From Hymenobacter sp. J193 (GTDB lineage Bacteria; Bacteroidota; Bacteroidia; Cytophagales; Hymenobacteraceae), in the NCBI RefSeq assembly GCF_024700075.1, contig NZ_JAJONE010000001.1, positions 434,001 through 498,000 of the forward strand: a DNA stretch of 64,000 nucleotides, written 5' to 3'. Positions 29,709 to 38,079 of the stretch are shown here, piece after piece. The first letter of the stretch is position 1. Each line of letters starts with the position of its first letter. A program made the position numbers and the translations under genes. Under the pieces are notes generated by a model, which saw only the letters and a list, made by a program, of their open reading frames with translations, made no database searches and was not told where the DNA came from.

Positions 29709-31239
29709 CTACAGCTCAATCCGCTGGATTTCGGTGAGGGCCGTGCCGCCGTTTTCCAGGGCCTGGAGCACGTCGAACACTTTATCGGACCAGCCGGCCA
29801 CGAGGGCCACGCCGTCGGCTTCGTGTACCTGCACCGGTGCCGTGCCGTGGCCGGCCAGGTCGAAGAGGTACAGGCGGGCCTGGGGCGCTACGGTGCGGCG
29901 GTATTGCCGCCACACTGCAGCCAGGGAGGCATCGTTGCCGGTGCTGTTCCAGAGCTGGCAGTCGGTGAAGATCATCACCTTATCCACCCGCTCGTTGTGG
30001 CGGATCAGGTCCTGCACCACCAGGTGGCCGTTGGTGCTGTAGCCTACCTCGCCTTCGCGGCGGTAGAGCTCCTGCACGTTGCGCAGCACCTGGCCCTGAG
30101 GCAAGGCCACCCGCTTCCAGGTGTTGCCGAACATGCCGGTTACCACGTGGGCGCAGCGGCTTTGCAGCAGCATGCCCAGCACCAGGCCTACATCGTAGAG
30201 CAGCACTTTGCTGCGCGCCGACACCGGCTGCTGCATGGAGCCCGATACGTCGCAGGCAACCACCACCCGCGTTTCGGGGCCGAAGCCGCGCAGGTTGGCA
30301 ATGGAGTGGCCGATGGCCGTTTCCAGCGCCGCCAGCAAAGCCGCTACGTGACCCGACTGCACCGCCAGCAACTCGCGGTAGGCGGCCAGGTAGCGGAACG
30401 GCAGCTGCTTGCTGCGCGCCACGGCCGTGGCATCGGTGAGAGCGGCCACCACCTGCGCCATAGCCCCGGCCGAAACCTCAGCTTCGAGGATGTTGCGCAG
30501 GTTGCGCAGCAGGGCCATGTAGCCCAGCTTGCCGCTGCCAATCAGCTCTTCCCACTTCTGGCGGAAGGCCGTTTGCCGGTCCGCCGCCGTGGCGTAGCTC
30601 GCCTGTCCCAGGGCCGAAAGCTCGGTTTCCCAGGTGTAGGGCGTGGGCAGCTCGCCGCGTACCAGCTGGTCGAACAGGTGTTGCTGCTCGGGGCTTTTGG
30701 CGGCGGGGTGCACCAGAAACAGGGCGTCGCGGAGGCGCACCTGGCCGGCCCGGTCATACTTGGCAAGCTGGTAGCCGTCGAAGCGGTTGAAGGAAAGCGC
30801 AAGGCCTTTCTGCAGCTGCTTCGACAGGCGGTTGAGCTGCTTGGTGCCCTGGCGCTGGTTGGCCAGGGCGTAGAAAGCCAGCAGCTCCGTGATTTCGTCG
30901 GCGCGCTGTACTACGCGGGCTACCAGGCGGCTCACCAGGTTGTCGCCGCGGTGGATCTGGGCCAGCTCCACGGCCAGCACCAGGGGCACGGTGCGCAGAT
31001 AGAGTTTCTCACGGGCATACACGGCCAGCTGGGCCACGAAGCGTGGGTCGTTGCGCGCCACCAGCTCACGCAGGCGCTGCAGGCGGGTATCGGCTTTTTT
31101 CGTAGAACTGGTCGCTGAGGGCAGCCGTGGCAACGGCGGCGTACAGCTCCAAGGCCGGCGTGAGTTGGTAAGCCACGGCCCCCTCGTGGTTCACCACGGC
31201 GGCCGGCTGAGTTTTGCGGAAGCTAAAGTTGAAACGCAT
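29709..31239 (-). CDS. rsr: Ro60/Rsr: TROVE plus vWA RNA-binding protein (frameshifted)
   Basis: Ring-shaped RNA chaperone that binds Y RNAs and misfolded RNA ends. The N terminus starts at ATG 31239 (MRFNFSFRKTQPAAVVNHEG) with TROVE-like TPALELYAAVATAALSDQFYE. The HEAT-like TROVE continues in another frame from about 31100 (DTRLQRLRELVARNDPRFV, then LYLRTVPLVLAVELAQIH). The C-terminal vWA domain has the MIDAS motif VVACDVSGSMQQP and FTDCQLWNS. The switch is an A6 run (T6 at about 31100-31105); five A join EK to ADTRLQR and give about 509 residues, normal for bacterial Ro60. It lies between PcfJ and PARG on the same strand. Confidence 0.9.
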
Positions 31240-31334
31240 GAGGGAGTGGTAAAAGGATGAGAAGAATGGAAGTGCGGCCAAACGGCGGCCCAGGTAGCTG
31301 CCACCACTACGTGGTCAGCGGGTTGGCAAGGCCG

Positions 31335-32615
31335 CTACAGGTACTTGGCCAGGGTTAGCTGGGCGTCGCGGGCCCAGCGTTTCAGCCAGTACCGTTCGTC
31401 CTCGTTGAGGCCCCGATTGTAGCGGCCACGGACCTGGACAATCTGGCGGTTGGGCAGCACCTCCAGCGTGAGGGCTCGTGCGCCCTCAATTTTAAGCGAG
31501 AAAATGCCACAGCGCCCTTGCTGGCAGGATTGCAGATAGGAGGCCACGCAGTGGCGCAGGGCCCGGCCCTCATCCACCAGTTCACTGTAAGTCCGCAGCT
31601 GACTGATGCGCACCCGCTCGTCTTCGCCACTGACGAAGTCGGGGATGGGCAGCGGCACCCAGGTGGCCGTGAGCAAGTGTCCGGCGTGCCGGGGCATCCG
31701 GCTTAGCTTCTGGTGCCACTGCTCCACCGCCGCCAGCATACCCGCCATGGTGCGGCCTTGCAGCGAGAAACCCGGCTGCGGCGGCTCCGGCTCGATGCCT
31801 ACCGTGCGTTTATGGTGAATCCAGTCGCAGACGGGCCCGAAGTGACGTGGGTCGACCATGGGCGAGGCCGCAAAGAAATCCGCCACACGCAGCCAGAACT
31901 CGTCGTCGGGGCCTATTTCGCGGCCCAGCCGGGATTCCAGCACCGGCCCTATCCACGCCAGAGCACCCCGGGCTGCCAGCTGACCGTAGCGCAAGGCTTC
32001 GAGGAAGCTGCAGCCTCCGGGAGCCCGCCGCATTTCGTGCTCCAGGCGCTTGGTGAGAGGTACCGGCACGCTCGCAAAGCTGCGCAGCGCCCGGCCACTG
32101 CCCAAGTGAATGGTTAGCTCCCGCAGATCTACGCCACTATGCTGAAACTGGCCGCTGCTCCAGGGCTCCAGCACCCACTGCGGTACGTCGCCGTACTGGT
32201 CGAAAAGGTGGCGCAGCAGGCTATCCAGCTGCCGGAACACGTTGCGGCTGCCGGGCTGCCAGTCGTCCAGCTCCCGCACCCGAAACAGGTAGTAGCGGGT
32301 GAGGCCGCCCACGGCGGCCACCGTGTCGGGCCGCTGCAGCAGGTCGGTGCGCTTGGCCGCTAGCTCCAGCAGTACTTTACGCGTCACTTGCCGCTCGGTA
32401 AGCGTGCGGCCCAGCACCCAGTGCTCAAAGCGGCCAAGCAGCGGCGAGCGGGGTTCTACCTGTTGCTGAAGCTCGGCCAGCGTGTAAAAAGAAAACAGAA
32501 ACTCTATTTGCCGGGCCGCCGACCATTTGCGCCAGTCGACGCGGCGGGTAAGCGCGGTTAGGGAGTGGCAGGCAGCCTGGGCCTGTCGGGGAGGGGGTTT
32601 GTGGCGGTTAGCCAT
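31335..32615 (-). CDS. PcfJ-domain protein
   Basis: A 426-residue protein of the PcfJ-like family, named after an Enterococcus conjugative-plasmid gene; biochemical role unknown. The recognisable C-terminal block is LVDEGRALRHCVASYLQSCQ followed by GIFSLKIEGARALTLEVL, QIVQVRGRYNRGLNEDE and a closing WLKRWA. The N-terminal two thirds are helical without known motifs. It is the first gene of the minus-strand RNA-repair cluster, 95 bases before Ro60. Start ATG 32615. The link to RNA repair is positional only. Confidence 0.8.
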   Translation of the reverse strand: MANRHKPPPRQAQAACHSLTALTRRVDWRKWSAARQIEFLFSFYTLAELQQQVEPRSPLLGRFEHWVLGRTLTERQVTRKVLLELAAKRTDLLQRPDTVAAVGGLTRYYLFRVRELDDWQPGSRNVFRQLDSLLRHLFDQYGDVPQWVLEPWSSGQFQHSGVDLRELTIHLGSGRALRSFASVPVPLTKRLEHEMRRAPGGCSFLEALRYGQLAARGALAWIGPVLESRLGREIGPDDEFWLRVADFFAASPMVDPRHFGPVCDWIHHKRTVGIEPEPPQPGFSLQGRTMAGMLAAVEQWHQKLSRMPRHAGHLLTATWVPLPIPDFVSGEDERVRISQLRTYSELVDEGRALRHCVASYLQSCQQGRCGIFSLKIEGARALTLEVLPNRQIVQVRGRYNRGLNEDERYWLKRWARDAQLTLAKYL

Positions 32616-33069
32616 CGGTCGGGGTTGCCCTCACGGGGTCGTTTACCGATTGAAAAATCAGATGCAGTTGGCGCCGGGGGCGCGGTCGGATAAAGCAGAA
32701 TGCGGAAACCTTCGTACATACCGAGTCGAAAAAAAGGGCGTGAGAAATCAGCCAGGTATTCGCGCACGAATACTGGCGTTTTAGAAACTATTTATTTGAA
32801 AAATTAAGGCAATACTTTTCCGTATTACCTTATCAAAGGCAATAAAACAGAAAGTGAAAACCCGAAGTATTAATTTAGTTTTTGCTGCCTGGATTTAGCT
32901 GCTACACTTTTCGCAGCCGCGTTTTCGGCTTTGAATAAGCGAGCAGTCAGACAAGCTAAGCGCAGTAGGATACCGGGTAGCAAAGGCCCGGGTAGCGACG
33001 GGCATAGAGCGCAACTGGGTGGGCGTAAGCATGGGGATGCAGGAGAATGGGTAACAGATAGTTGAAAAA

Positions 33070-33105
33070 CGAAACGCCCGAATCTGGCAGGATTCGGGCG
33101 TTTCG
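33070..33105. terminator. Strong hairpin
   Basis: 15-base perfect stem CGAAACGCCCGAATC / GATTCGGGCGTTTCG with loop TGGCAG. Terminator-like in shape, but no adjacent gene ends here. Confidence 0.6.
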
Positions 33106-33147
33106 CGGTAGGATGCTCTATCGGTAGAACTTCACCTTGCTGCTGAC

Positions 33148-33219
33148 GCGCCGAACCCCGGCTGGATCTTGCTATCCAGCATTGATGGGGTAACTGCTAA
33201 TTTATTGTAGTGCCGGCGC
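33148..33219. ncRNA. Candidate nested-stem RNA upstream of pcfJ
   Basis: Three nested stems: GCGCCG/CGGCGC outermost, CCCC/GGGG inside, and a perfect GCTGGAT-CTTGCT-ATCCAGC hairpin at the core. No coding sense on either strand. Strand and function unknown; it lacks the array's conserved loop. Confidence 0.35.
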
Positions 33220-33450
33220 ATGACGAGGGAAGTGTTAGAAACTGTACTTGTGGGCTTTTGAACGGATCAAAGGTAGAAAGGTTATTTTGTTCTAACTAAA
33301 TTTTTCATAAAATATTTTCAATTATTTTTATTCGCCTTAGCCATGATCATGTTTAAGAAAATAATAACCCGATGACCATCGTTATTTCAGAGCAATTACA
33401 GACTATCACCAGCGTTATTTAATCATTAGTAAATAGCGCGTACAGCGTGG

Positions 33451-33525
33451 AGAGACGTGTATTCGCGTCTCATGGTTGAACAGCACCCGGCGCGGACGGC
33501 GAGACGCAAGTATGCGTCTCTACAC
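33451..33525. repeat. GAGACG palindromic repeat
   Basis: GAGACGTGTATTCGCGTCTC faces GAGACGCAAGTATGCGTCTC. Same family as the inner words of the element at 28244-28368. Confidence 0.7.
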
Positions 33526-33584
33526 AAATGGGAAACCGCAGCGGCGCCGCTAACCGGGCGGGCCACCCCACGTAAAGTAGCGCC

Positions 33585-34487
33585 ATGCCCTGCCTTGCTT
33601 CCTCCGAAAACTACTCCATCACCCTGCCCGAAGGTCACCGCTTCCCCATTGCCAAGTACGCCCTCATTCGGGAGCAGCTGCTGTGGCAGGGCATTGCGCA
33701 GCCCGCCGACATCTACGACCCCGGCCTGGCTTCCGAGGAAGACATTCTGCGCGTGCATTTGGACGAGTATTGGTACAAGGTGAAGGAGCTGCGCCTCTCC
33801 CCCGCCGAGGTGCGCCGGCTGGGTTTGCCCCAAAGCCCCGAGCTAGTGCGTCGCTCCCTGAGCAGTGTAGCCGGTACGGTGGAGTCGGCGCGGCGGGCCC
33901 TGCAGGATGGCATTGGTCTGAGCCTAGCGGGCGGCACCCACCACGCGTTCCGGGACCGGGGCGAAGGATTCTGCGTGCTCAACGACATTGCTGTGGCCGC
34001 CGCCCATTTGCTTTATCACCAACTGGCCCGGCAAATACTCGTGGTGGACCTGGACGTGCACCAGGGCGACGGCACGGCCAGCATTTTCCAGCACGAGCCG
34101 CGCGTGTTCACCTTTTCCATGCACGCCGGCGCCAACTACCCCCTGCGCAAAGAGCAGTCGGACCTGGACGTAGCCCTGGCGCTGGGCACCGACGATGCCA
34201 CCTACCTGCGTATTCTGCGTGAGACGCTGCCGCGCCTGCTAAGCGAAGTGCAGCCTGATTTCATCTTCTTTCAGGCTGGCGTGGACGTGCTGGCCACCGA
34301 CAAGCTGGGCAAGCTGGCCCTCACCCAGGAGGGTTGCCGCCAGCGCGACGAGTTTGTGCTGCGCCTCTGCCGCCAGCACGAGCTGCCCGTGACCGTCAGC
34401 ATGGGCGGCGGCTACTCCGAGCTGCTCCGCGACATCGTGGACGCGCACTGCAACACGTTCCGGGTGGCGTATGAGGTGTATGGGTGA
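33585..34487 (+). CDS. Histone-deacetylase superfamily protein (class IV-like)
   Basis: A 300-residue zinc-dependent amidohydrolase of the HDAC/AcuC/acetylpolyamine family. Motifs: LAGGTHHAFRDRGEGFCVLND (catalytic His pair), VVDLDVHQGDGTASIF (Asp/His zinc ligands), DFIFFQAGVDVLATDKLG and VSMGGGYS. Bacteria lack histones, so the substrate is an acetylated protein or small amine and cannot be told here. It is followed by a short heptamer repeat and an aldo/keto reductase. Confidence 0.9.
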   Translation: MPCLASSENYSITLPEGHRFPIAKYALIREQLLWQGIAQPADIYDPGLASEEDILRVHLDEYWYKVKELRLSPAEVRRLGLPQSPELVRRSLSSVAGTVESARRALQDGIGLSLAGGTHHAFRDRGEGFCVLNDIAVAAAHLLYHQLARQILVVDLDVHQGDGTASIFQHEPRVFTFSMHAGANYPLRKEQSDLDVALALGTDDATYLRILRETLPRLLSEVQPDFIFFQAGVDVLATDKLGKLALTQEGCRQRDEFVLRLCRQHELPVTVSMGGGYSELLRDIVDAHCNTFRVAYEVYG

Positions 34488-34525
34488 CAGGTGACAGGTG
34501 ACAGGTGACAGGTGACAGGTGACAA
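34485..34525. repeat. Heptamer tandem repeat (GTGACAG)n
   Basis: About five perfect copies of GTGACAG starting at the stop codon of the HDAC gene. A slippage-prone microsatellite with no clear role. Confidence 0.9.
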
Positions 34526-34684
34526 AGCTCTCCAGCCTCGCCTCAAAAGCCGGCAACCGGAGCCTCGTTTTGTGTTGCAGATGCGGCGGTTTGTATAGTC
34601 CGGTTGGGGACGTAGTGCGGGACCTTTGTGCCGGACAAAGGCCAGGAGCTTTTGTCTTTCATCTCGCAACCAACCCCAAGCACC

Positions 34685-35680
34685 ATGAGCACCATCAAAC
34701 AAGTACCCCTGGGCAGCCAGGGCCTCACCGTATCCGTGGAAGGCCTGGGCTGCATGGGCATGACCGGCGGCATCAACGGCATGAGCGTGTACGGCGCGGC
34801 CGACGAGGCCGAAAGTCTGGCGACCCTGCACCGCGCCCGGGAATTGGGCGTGACCATGCTCGACACGGCCGACCTCTACGGCCCTATGCTCAACGAGCGG
34901 CTGATTGCCAAAGCCCTGGCCGGCCGCCGGCAGGAATACACCGTAGCCACCAAGTTCGGCTTCGAAGTAGACGAACAGGAGAACTGGACCGGGGGCTACA
35001 ACGGCCGCCCCGAATACGTGCGCAAAAGCATTGAACGCTCCCTGCGCAACCTGGGCACCGACTACGTGGACCTGTACTACCTGCACCGCCTCGACCCCAA
35101 CACGCCCATCGAAGACACGGTGGGTGCCATGAGCCGGCTGGTGGAAGAAGGCAAGGTGCGCTACCTGGGCCTCTCGGAAGTACCGGCCGACATCCTGCGC
35201 CGGGCCCACGCTGTGCATCCTATTTCGGCCCTGGAGTCGGAGTATTCCCTGTTCGATCGGCGCGTGGAGGACGAGGGCATTATTGCAGCGGCGCGTGAGT
35301 TGGGCATCGGTTTCGTGGCGTACTCGCCACTAGGCCGGGGCTTTCTGTCCGGCGACATCAAAACGCCCGACGACTTCGAGCCCACCGACTCCCGCCGCCT
35401 GTTCCCGCGCTACCAGGGCGAAAACTTCTACAAGAACCTGGAGCTGGTGGAAAAGCTCAAAACCCTGGCCGCCGCTAAGGATGTGACGCCCGCCCAGCTG
35501 GCCCTGGCCTGGGTGCTGGCCCAGGATGTGGTGGTGATTCCCGGCACCAAGCGCCGCAAGTATCTGGAGCAGAACGTGGCCGCCGCCAGCGTCGTGCTGA
35601 CTCCGCAGGAGCTGGCCGACCTCGACGCCATTATGCCCGTAGGCAGCGCCGCCGGCGCCGCCTATCCAGATGGCTTCTGA
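34685..35680 (+). CDS. Aldo/keto reductase
   Basis: A 331-residue NADPH-dependent reductase of the AKR13-like group. The tetrad is visible: Asp and Tyr in [10 protein letters not shown], Lys in [10 protein letters not shown] and His in [10 protein letters not shown]. Further marks are [25 protein letters not shown] and [15 protein letters not shown] for the cofactor. The start was moved to ATG 34685 ([13 protein letters not shown]) because the upstream reading frame has no coding character. An AraC-type regulator follows, divergent from nothing, so regulation of the reductase by it is possible. Confidence 0.93.
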   Translation: MSTIKQVPLGSQGLTVSVEGLGCMGMTGGINGMSVYGAADEAESLATLHRARELGVTMLDTADLYGPMLNERLIAKALAGRRQEYTVATKFGFEVDEQENWTGGYNGRPEYVRKSIERSLRNLGTDYVDLYYLHRLDPNTPIEDTVGAMSRLVEEGKVRYLGLSEVPADILRRAHAVHPISALESEYSLFDRRVEDEGIIAAARELGIGFVAYSPLGRGFLSGDIKTPDDFEPTDSRRLFPRYQGENFYKNLELVEKLKTLAAAKDVTPAQLALAWVLAQDVVVIPGTKRRKYLEQNVAAASVVLTPQELADLDAIMPVGSAAGAAYPDGF

Positions 35681-35699
35681 TTTTGTTGTACCTATAATC

Positions 35700-35902
35700 G
35701 TCCGTCATTCTGAGCGAAGTCGAGAAATCTCGCGTGCTGATGTTGCAATGCTATTCTGACGTCAGCACGCAAGATCCCTCGACTTCGCTCGGAATGACGT
35801 TTTAACGAAGCGGTAGAGATGCTTCGACTCCACTCAGCATGACGGTGACGTTAGCAACATCAGCATTCGAGATGCCTCCGCTACGCTCGGCATGACGTTC
35901 AA
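35700..35902. repeat. Interspersed palindromic repeats, two tandem units
   Basis: GTCATTCTGAGCGAAGTCGA and its inverse TCGACTTCGCTCGGAATGAC form one palindrome (35703-35801). A second, TAGAGATGCTTCGACTCCAC, belongs to the GCATCTCTACC family seen at 17.6, 42.7 and 60.7 kb. It fills the gap between the aldo/keto reductase and the AraC gene. Confidence 0.75.
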
Positions 35903-35917
35903 CTCATTCTCTTCCCT

Positions 35918-36832
35918 ATGAAACCACCCGCCAAAGACTTTCGCCTACTGGCTACTGTTTCAGATTTCACCCAGCACTTTGGGTTTCCGGCGCCGGCGCA
36001 CCCGCTGCTTACGGTGGTTGATCTGGCGAAAACGCGCCACCTCACGCCGCCTACCGGCCCGGCGCTGCGGCAGCTCTACATCATTGCGCTCAAGAAAAAC
36101 CTGAAGGGCAACATCCGGTACGGACACCGCGCCTACGACTTCAACGCGGGCGTGCTGGCATTTTACGCCCCGGGGCAGCTTTGCGAAGGCAACGACGGGC
36201 TGGATATTTCGGAGATAAGCGGCTGGATGCTGGTGTTTCACCCCGACCTGCTGCACCGCTACCCGCTGGGCAAGAAGATGGCCGGCTACGGGTTTTTCTC
36301 CTACCAGGTACACGAGGCCCTGCACCTTTCCGAGCGTGAGGAGCAAGCCCTGGAAAGCCTGATGGACAACATCCGTCGCGAGTACGAGCAGCCCATCGAC
36401 GCCTTCAGCCAGGACGTGCTGGTCTCGCAGCTGGAGGTGCTGCTGAGCTACGCCAACCGCTTTTACCACCGGCAATTCCTCACGCGCCGGCCCGCCGAGC
36501 ACGATTTGCTTTCCCGTTTTGAGGAGTTGCTCACCGCCTACTTCCGCCAGGACACCGGGCAGCCCCTGCCCACGGTGCAGCACTTTGCCGATGCCCTGCA
36601 CGTGTCGCCGGCTTACCTGAGCGACATGCTGCGCACCCTCACGGGCCAGAACACCCAGCAGCACATTCACCAGGCCCTTATTGAGAAAGCCAAAACCCTG
36701 CTGCTGGGCACCTCCCTTACCATCAACGAAACCGCTTTCCAACTGGGGTTCGAGTACCCACAGTATTTCACCCGTCTGTTCAAAAGCAAAACCGGCCAGA
36801 CGCCGGCTGCCTTCCGGTTCTCGGCCCAGTAG
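35918..36832 (+). CDS. AraC-family transcriptional regulator
   Basis: A 304-residue regulator with an N-terminal cupin-like sensing domain (about 1-170, with VLAFYAPGQLCEG) and a C-terminal pair of helix-turn-helix motifs: VQHFADALHVSPAYLSDMLR and TINETAFQLGFEYPQYFTRL, ending FKSKTGQTPAAFR. Such genes in Bacteroidota often sit next to the oxidoreductase they control, here the aldo/keto reductase 238 bases upstream. Ligand unknown. Confidence 0.92.
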   Translation: MKPPAKDFRLLATVSDFTQHFGFPAPAHPLLTVVDLAKTRHLTPPTGPALRQLYIIALKKNLKGNIRYGHRAYDFNAGVLAFYAPGQLCEGNDGLDISEISGWMLVFHPDLLHRYPLGKKMAGYGFFSYQVHEALHLSEREEQALESLMDNIRREYEQPIDAFSQDVLVSQLEVLLSYANRFYHRQFLTRRPAEHDLLSRFEELLTAYFRQDTGQPLPTVQHFADALHVSPAYLSDMLRTLTGQNTQQHIHQALIEKAKTLLLGTSLTINETAFQLGFEYPQYFTRLFKSKTGQTPAAFRFSAQ

Positions 36833-36865
36833 AGCCCGCGGCGGCCGCTCCTTACCTTTGCGGGC

Positions 36866-37889
36866 ATGAACCTGCACAACCCGCTTACCGACCTGCCCGC
36901 CGCCAACCAGCTGCCTACGCCCGCCCCCACCGAAGCACCTGGCACCCCGGCCCAGCAGGCGTTTCGGGAGGCGGTGGCGCAGGTAGAAGGCCTTAGGCAG
37001 CGGCTGCGCGAGCTGCAGCAGGAGCAGGCCGAGGCGCGCCGCCGCTACTGGCAGCAGGTAGGGCCCGCCGCCCAGGAAGTGGTACGCGCCCGCCAGGCGC
37101 TATTTGCCCCGCTGGAGGAAGCCTTGCTGCTGGGCTATTTCAGTCGCCTGGAGGAACAGCAGATTACGGCTTTGCTGATAGGCAATGCCCGCGCCCTGCA
37201 AAACCGATTCGGGGAAGATGCCGCCGAAATCCTGCGCAAGTATGCCCCGCGCCGCCGCGCCGATGATAATGATGAGGACGCAGAAGCCCCCCGTGCCGCC
37301 CGCTGCTGCCCCCGAGCTCCTTGACCCCACCCTTCCCCCGCACGAGCAGGCCGCGGCCGCGGCACGTGCCCGGCGCAAAACCAGGCAGCAGAAAGCCGAA
37401 GAGGCTGCCGCCTACCAAGCCCGCGCCCAGGAGCAGGTGCTTTTGTCGAACACCAAGACCCTCTACCGTCAGCTGGCCCGTACTCACCACCCCGACCTGA
37501 CCCAGGACGACGCCATTCGGGAGCAGCGCAACCAGCTCATGCAGCGCATCACGGAGGCCTACGAAACCAACGACCTCTACACCTTGCTGCAGCTCCTGTC
37601 CGAGTCGGCACCCGCGGCGGCTACCGACGATACCCTACTGCTACGCTACACCCAGGCCCTGCACCAACAGCAGCTGGACCTGAAAACCCAACTGAACGAG
37701 CTCAAATTCGGCGACAACGGCTTCAGCGGCACCACCGGCAAAAAGCGCGAGCAGGAAATCCGCCAGCTCAAGCGCCACCTCCGCGCCGAGGCCGAGTACC
37801 TCCACCACGTCCACCACCTGATCCAGGAGCCCACCGGTCTGCGCGAAGTCCTCCGCGAGTTGGCAGCTGAAGGCCACGACACAGTGTGA
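36866..37889 (+). CDS. J-domain (DnaJ-like) protein (frameshifted)
   Basis: Co-chaperone-like protein with its J domain near the C terminus, about 340 residues when joined. The N-terminal part from ATG 36866 is helical (EAVAQVEGLRQRLRELQQEQ), then LLLGYFSRLEEQQITALLIG. The J domain is in the next frame: LYRQLARTHHPDLTQDDAIR contains the HPD motif, followed by LMQRITEAYETNDLYTLLQL. A C-terminal TTGKKREQEIRQLKRHL helix closes it. The switch is a C6 run at 37286-37291; five C read AEAPVPPAAAPELLDP. Partner DnaK is not in the window. Confidence 0.75.
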
Positions 37890-38079
37890 GGGTGGTGGAT
37901 GGTTTTATGGTTGAATAAAAGTATTCGGGTGCTGCAGCTCGACCAGCTGCGCAGGCCCGCTGGTAGGCGACGCGCCCAGCTGGCAAGGTTCAGCACAGCT
38001 TTTCGTCATGCTGACTGCTCGATGCATTTCAACCAACTAAGCACGCCTATTCGAACGCCTATGAAAGACGCGTAGCCTA
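37890..38079. other. Intergenic gap between convergent genes
   Basis: Between the J-domain gene (+) and the hybrid kinase (-). No clear hairpin with a T tract and no repeat was recognised. Confidence 0.5.

Larger units (their letters stand above)
32616..33584. other. 970-bp intergenic region upstream of pcfJ and the HDAC gene
   Basis: No supported gene. An AT-rich stretch at about 32780-32900 could hold the promoter of the minus-strand cluster. Around it are a terminator-like hairpin (33070-33105), a compact folded segment (33148-33219), a second AT-rich stretch at about 33290-33420 and a palindromic repeat (33451-33525). Confidence 0.6.
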
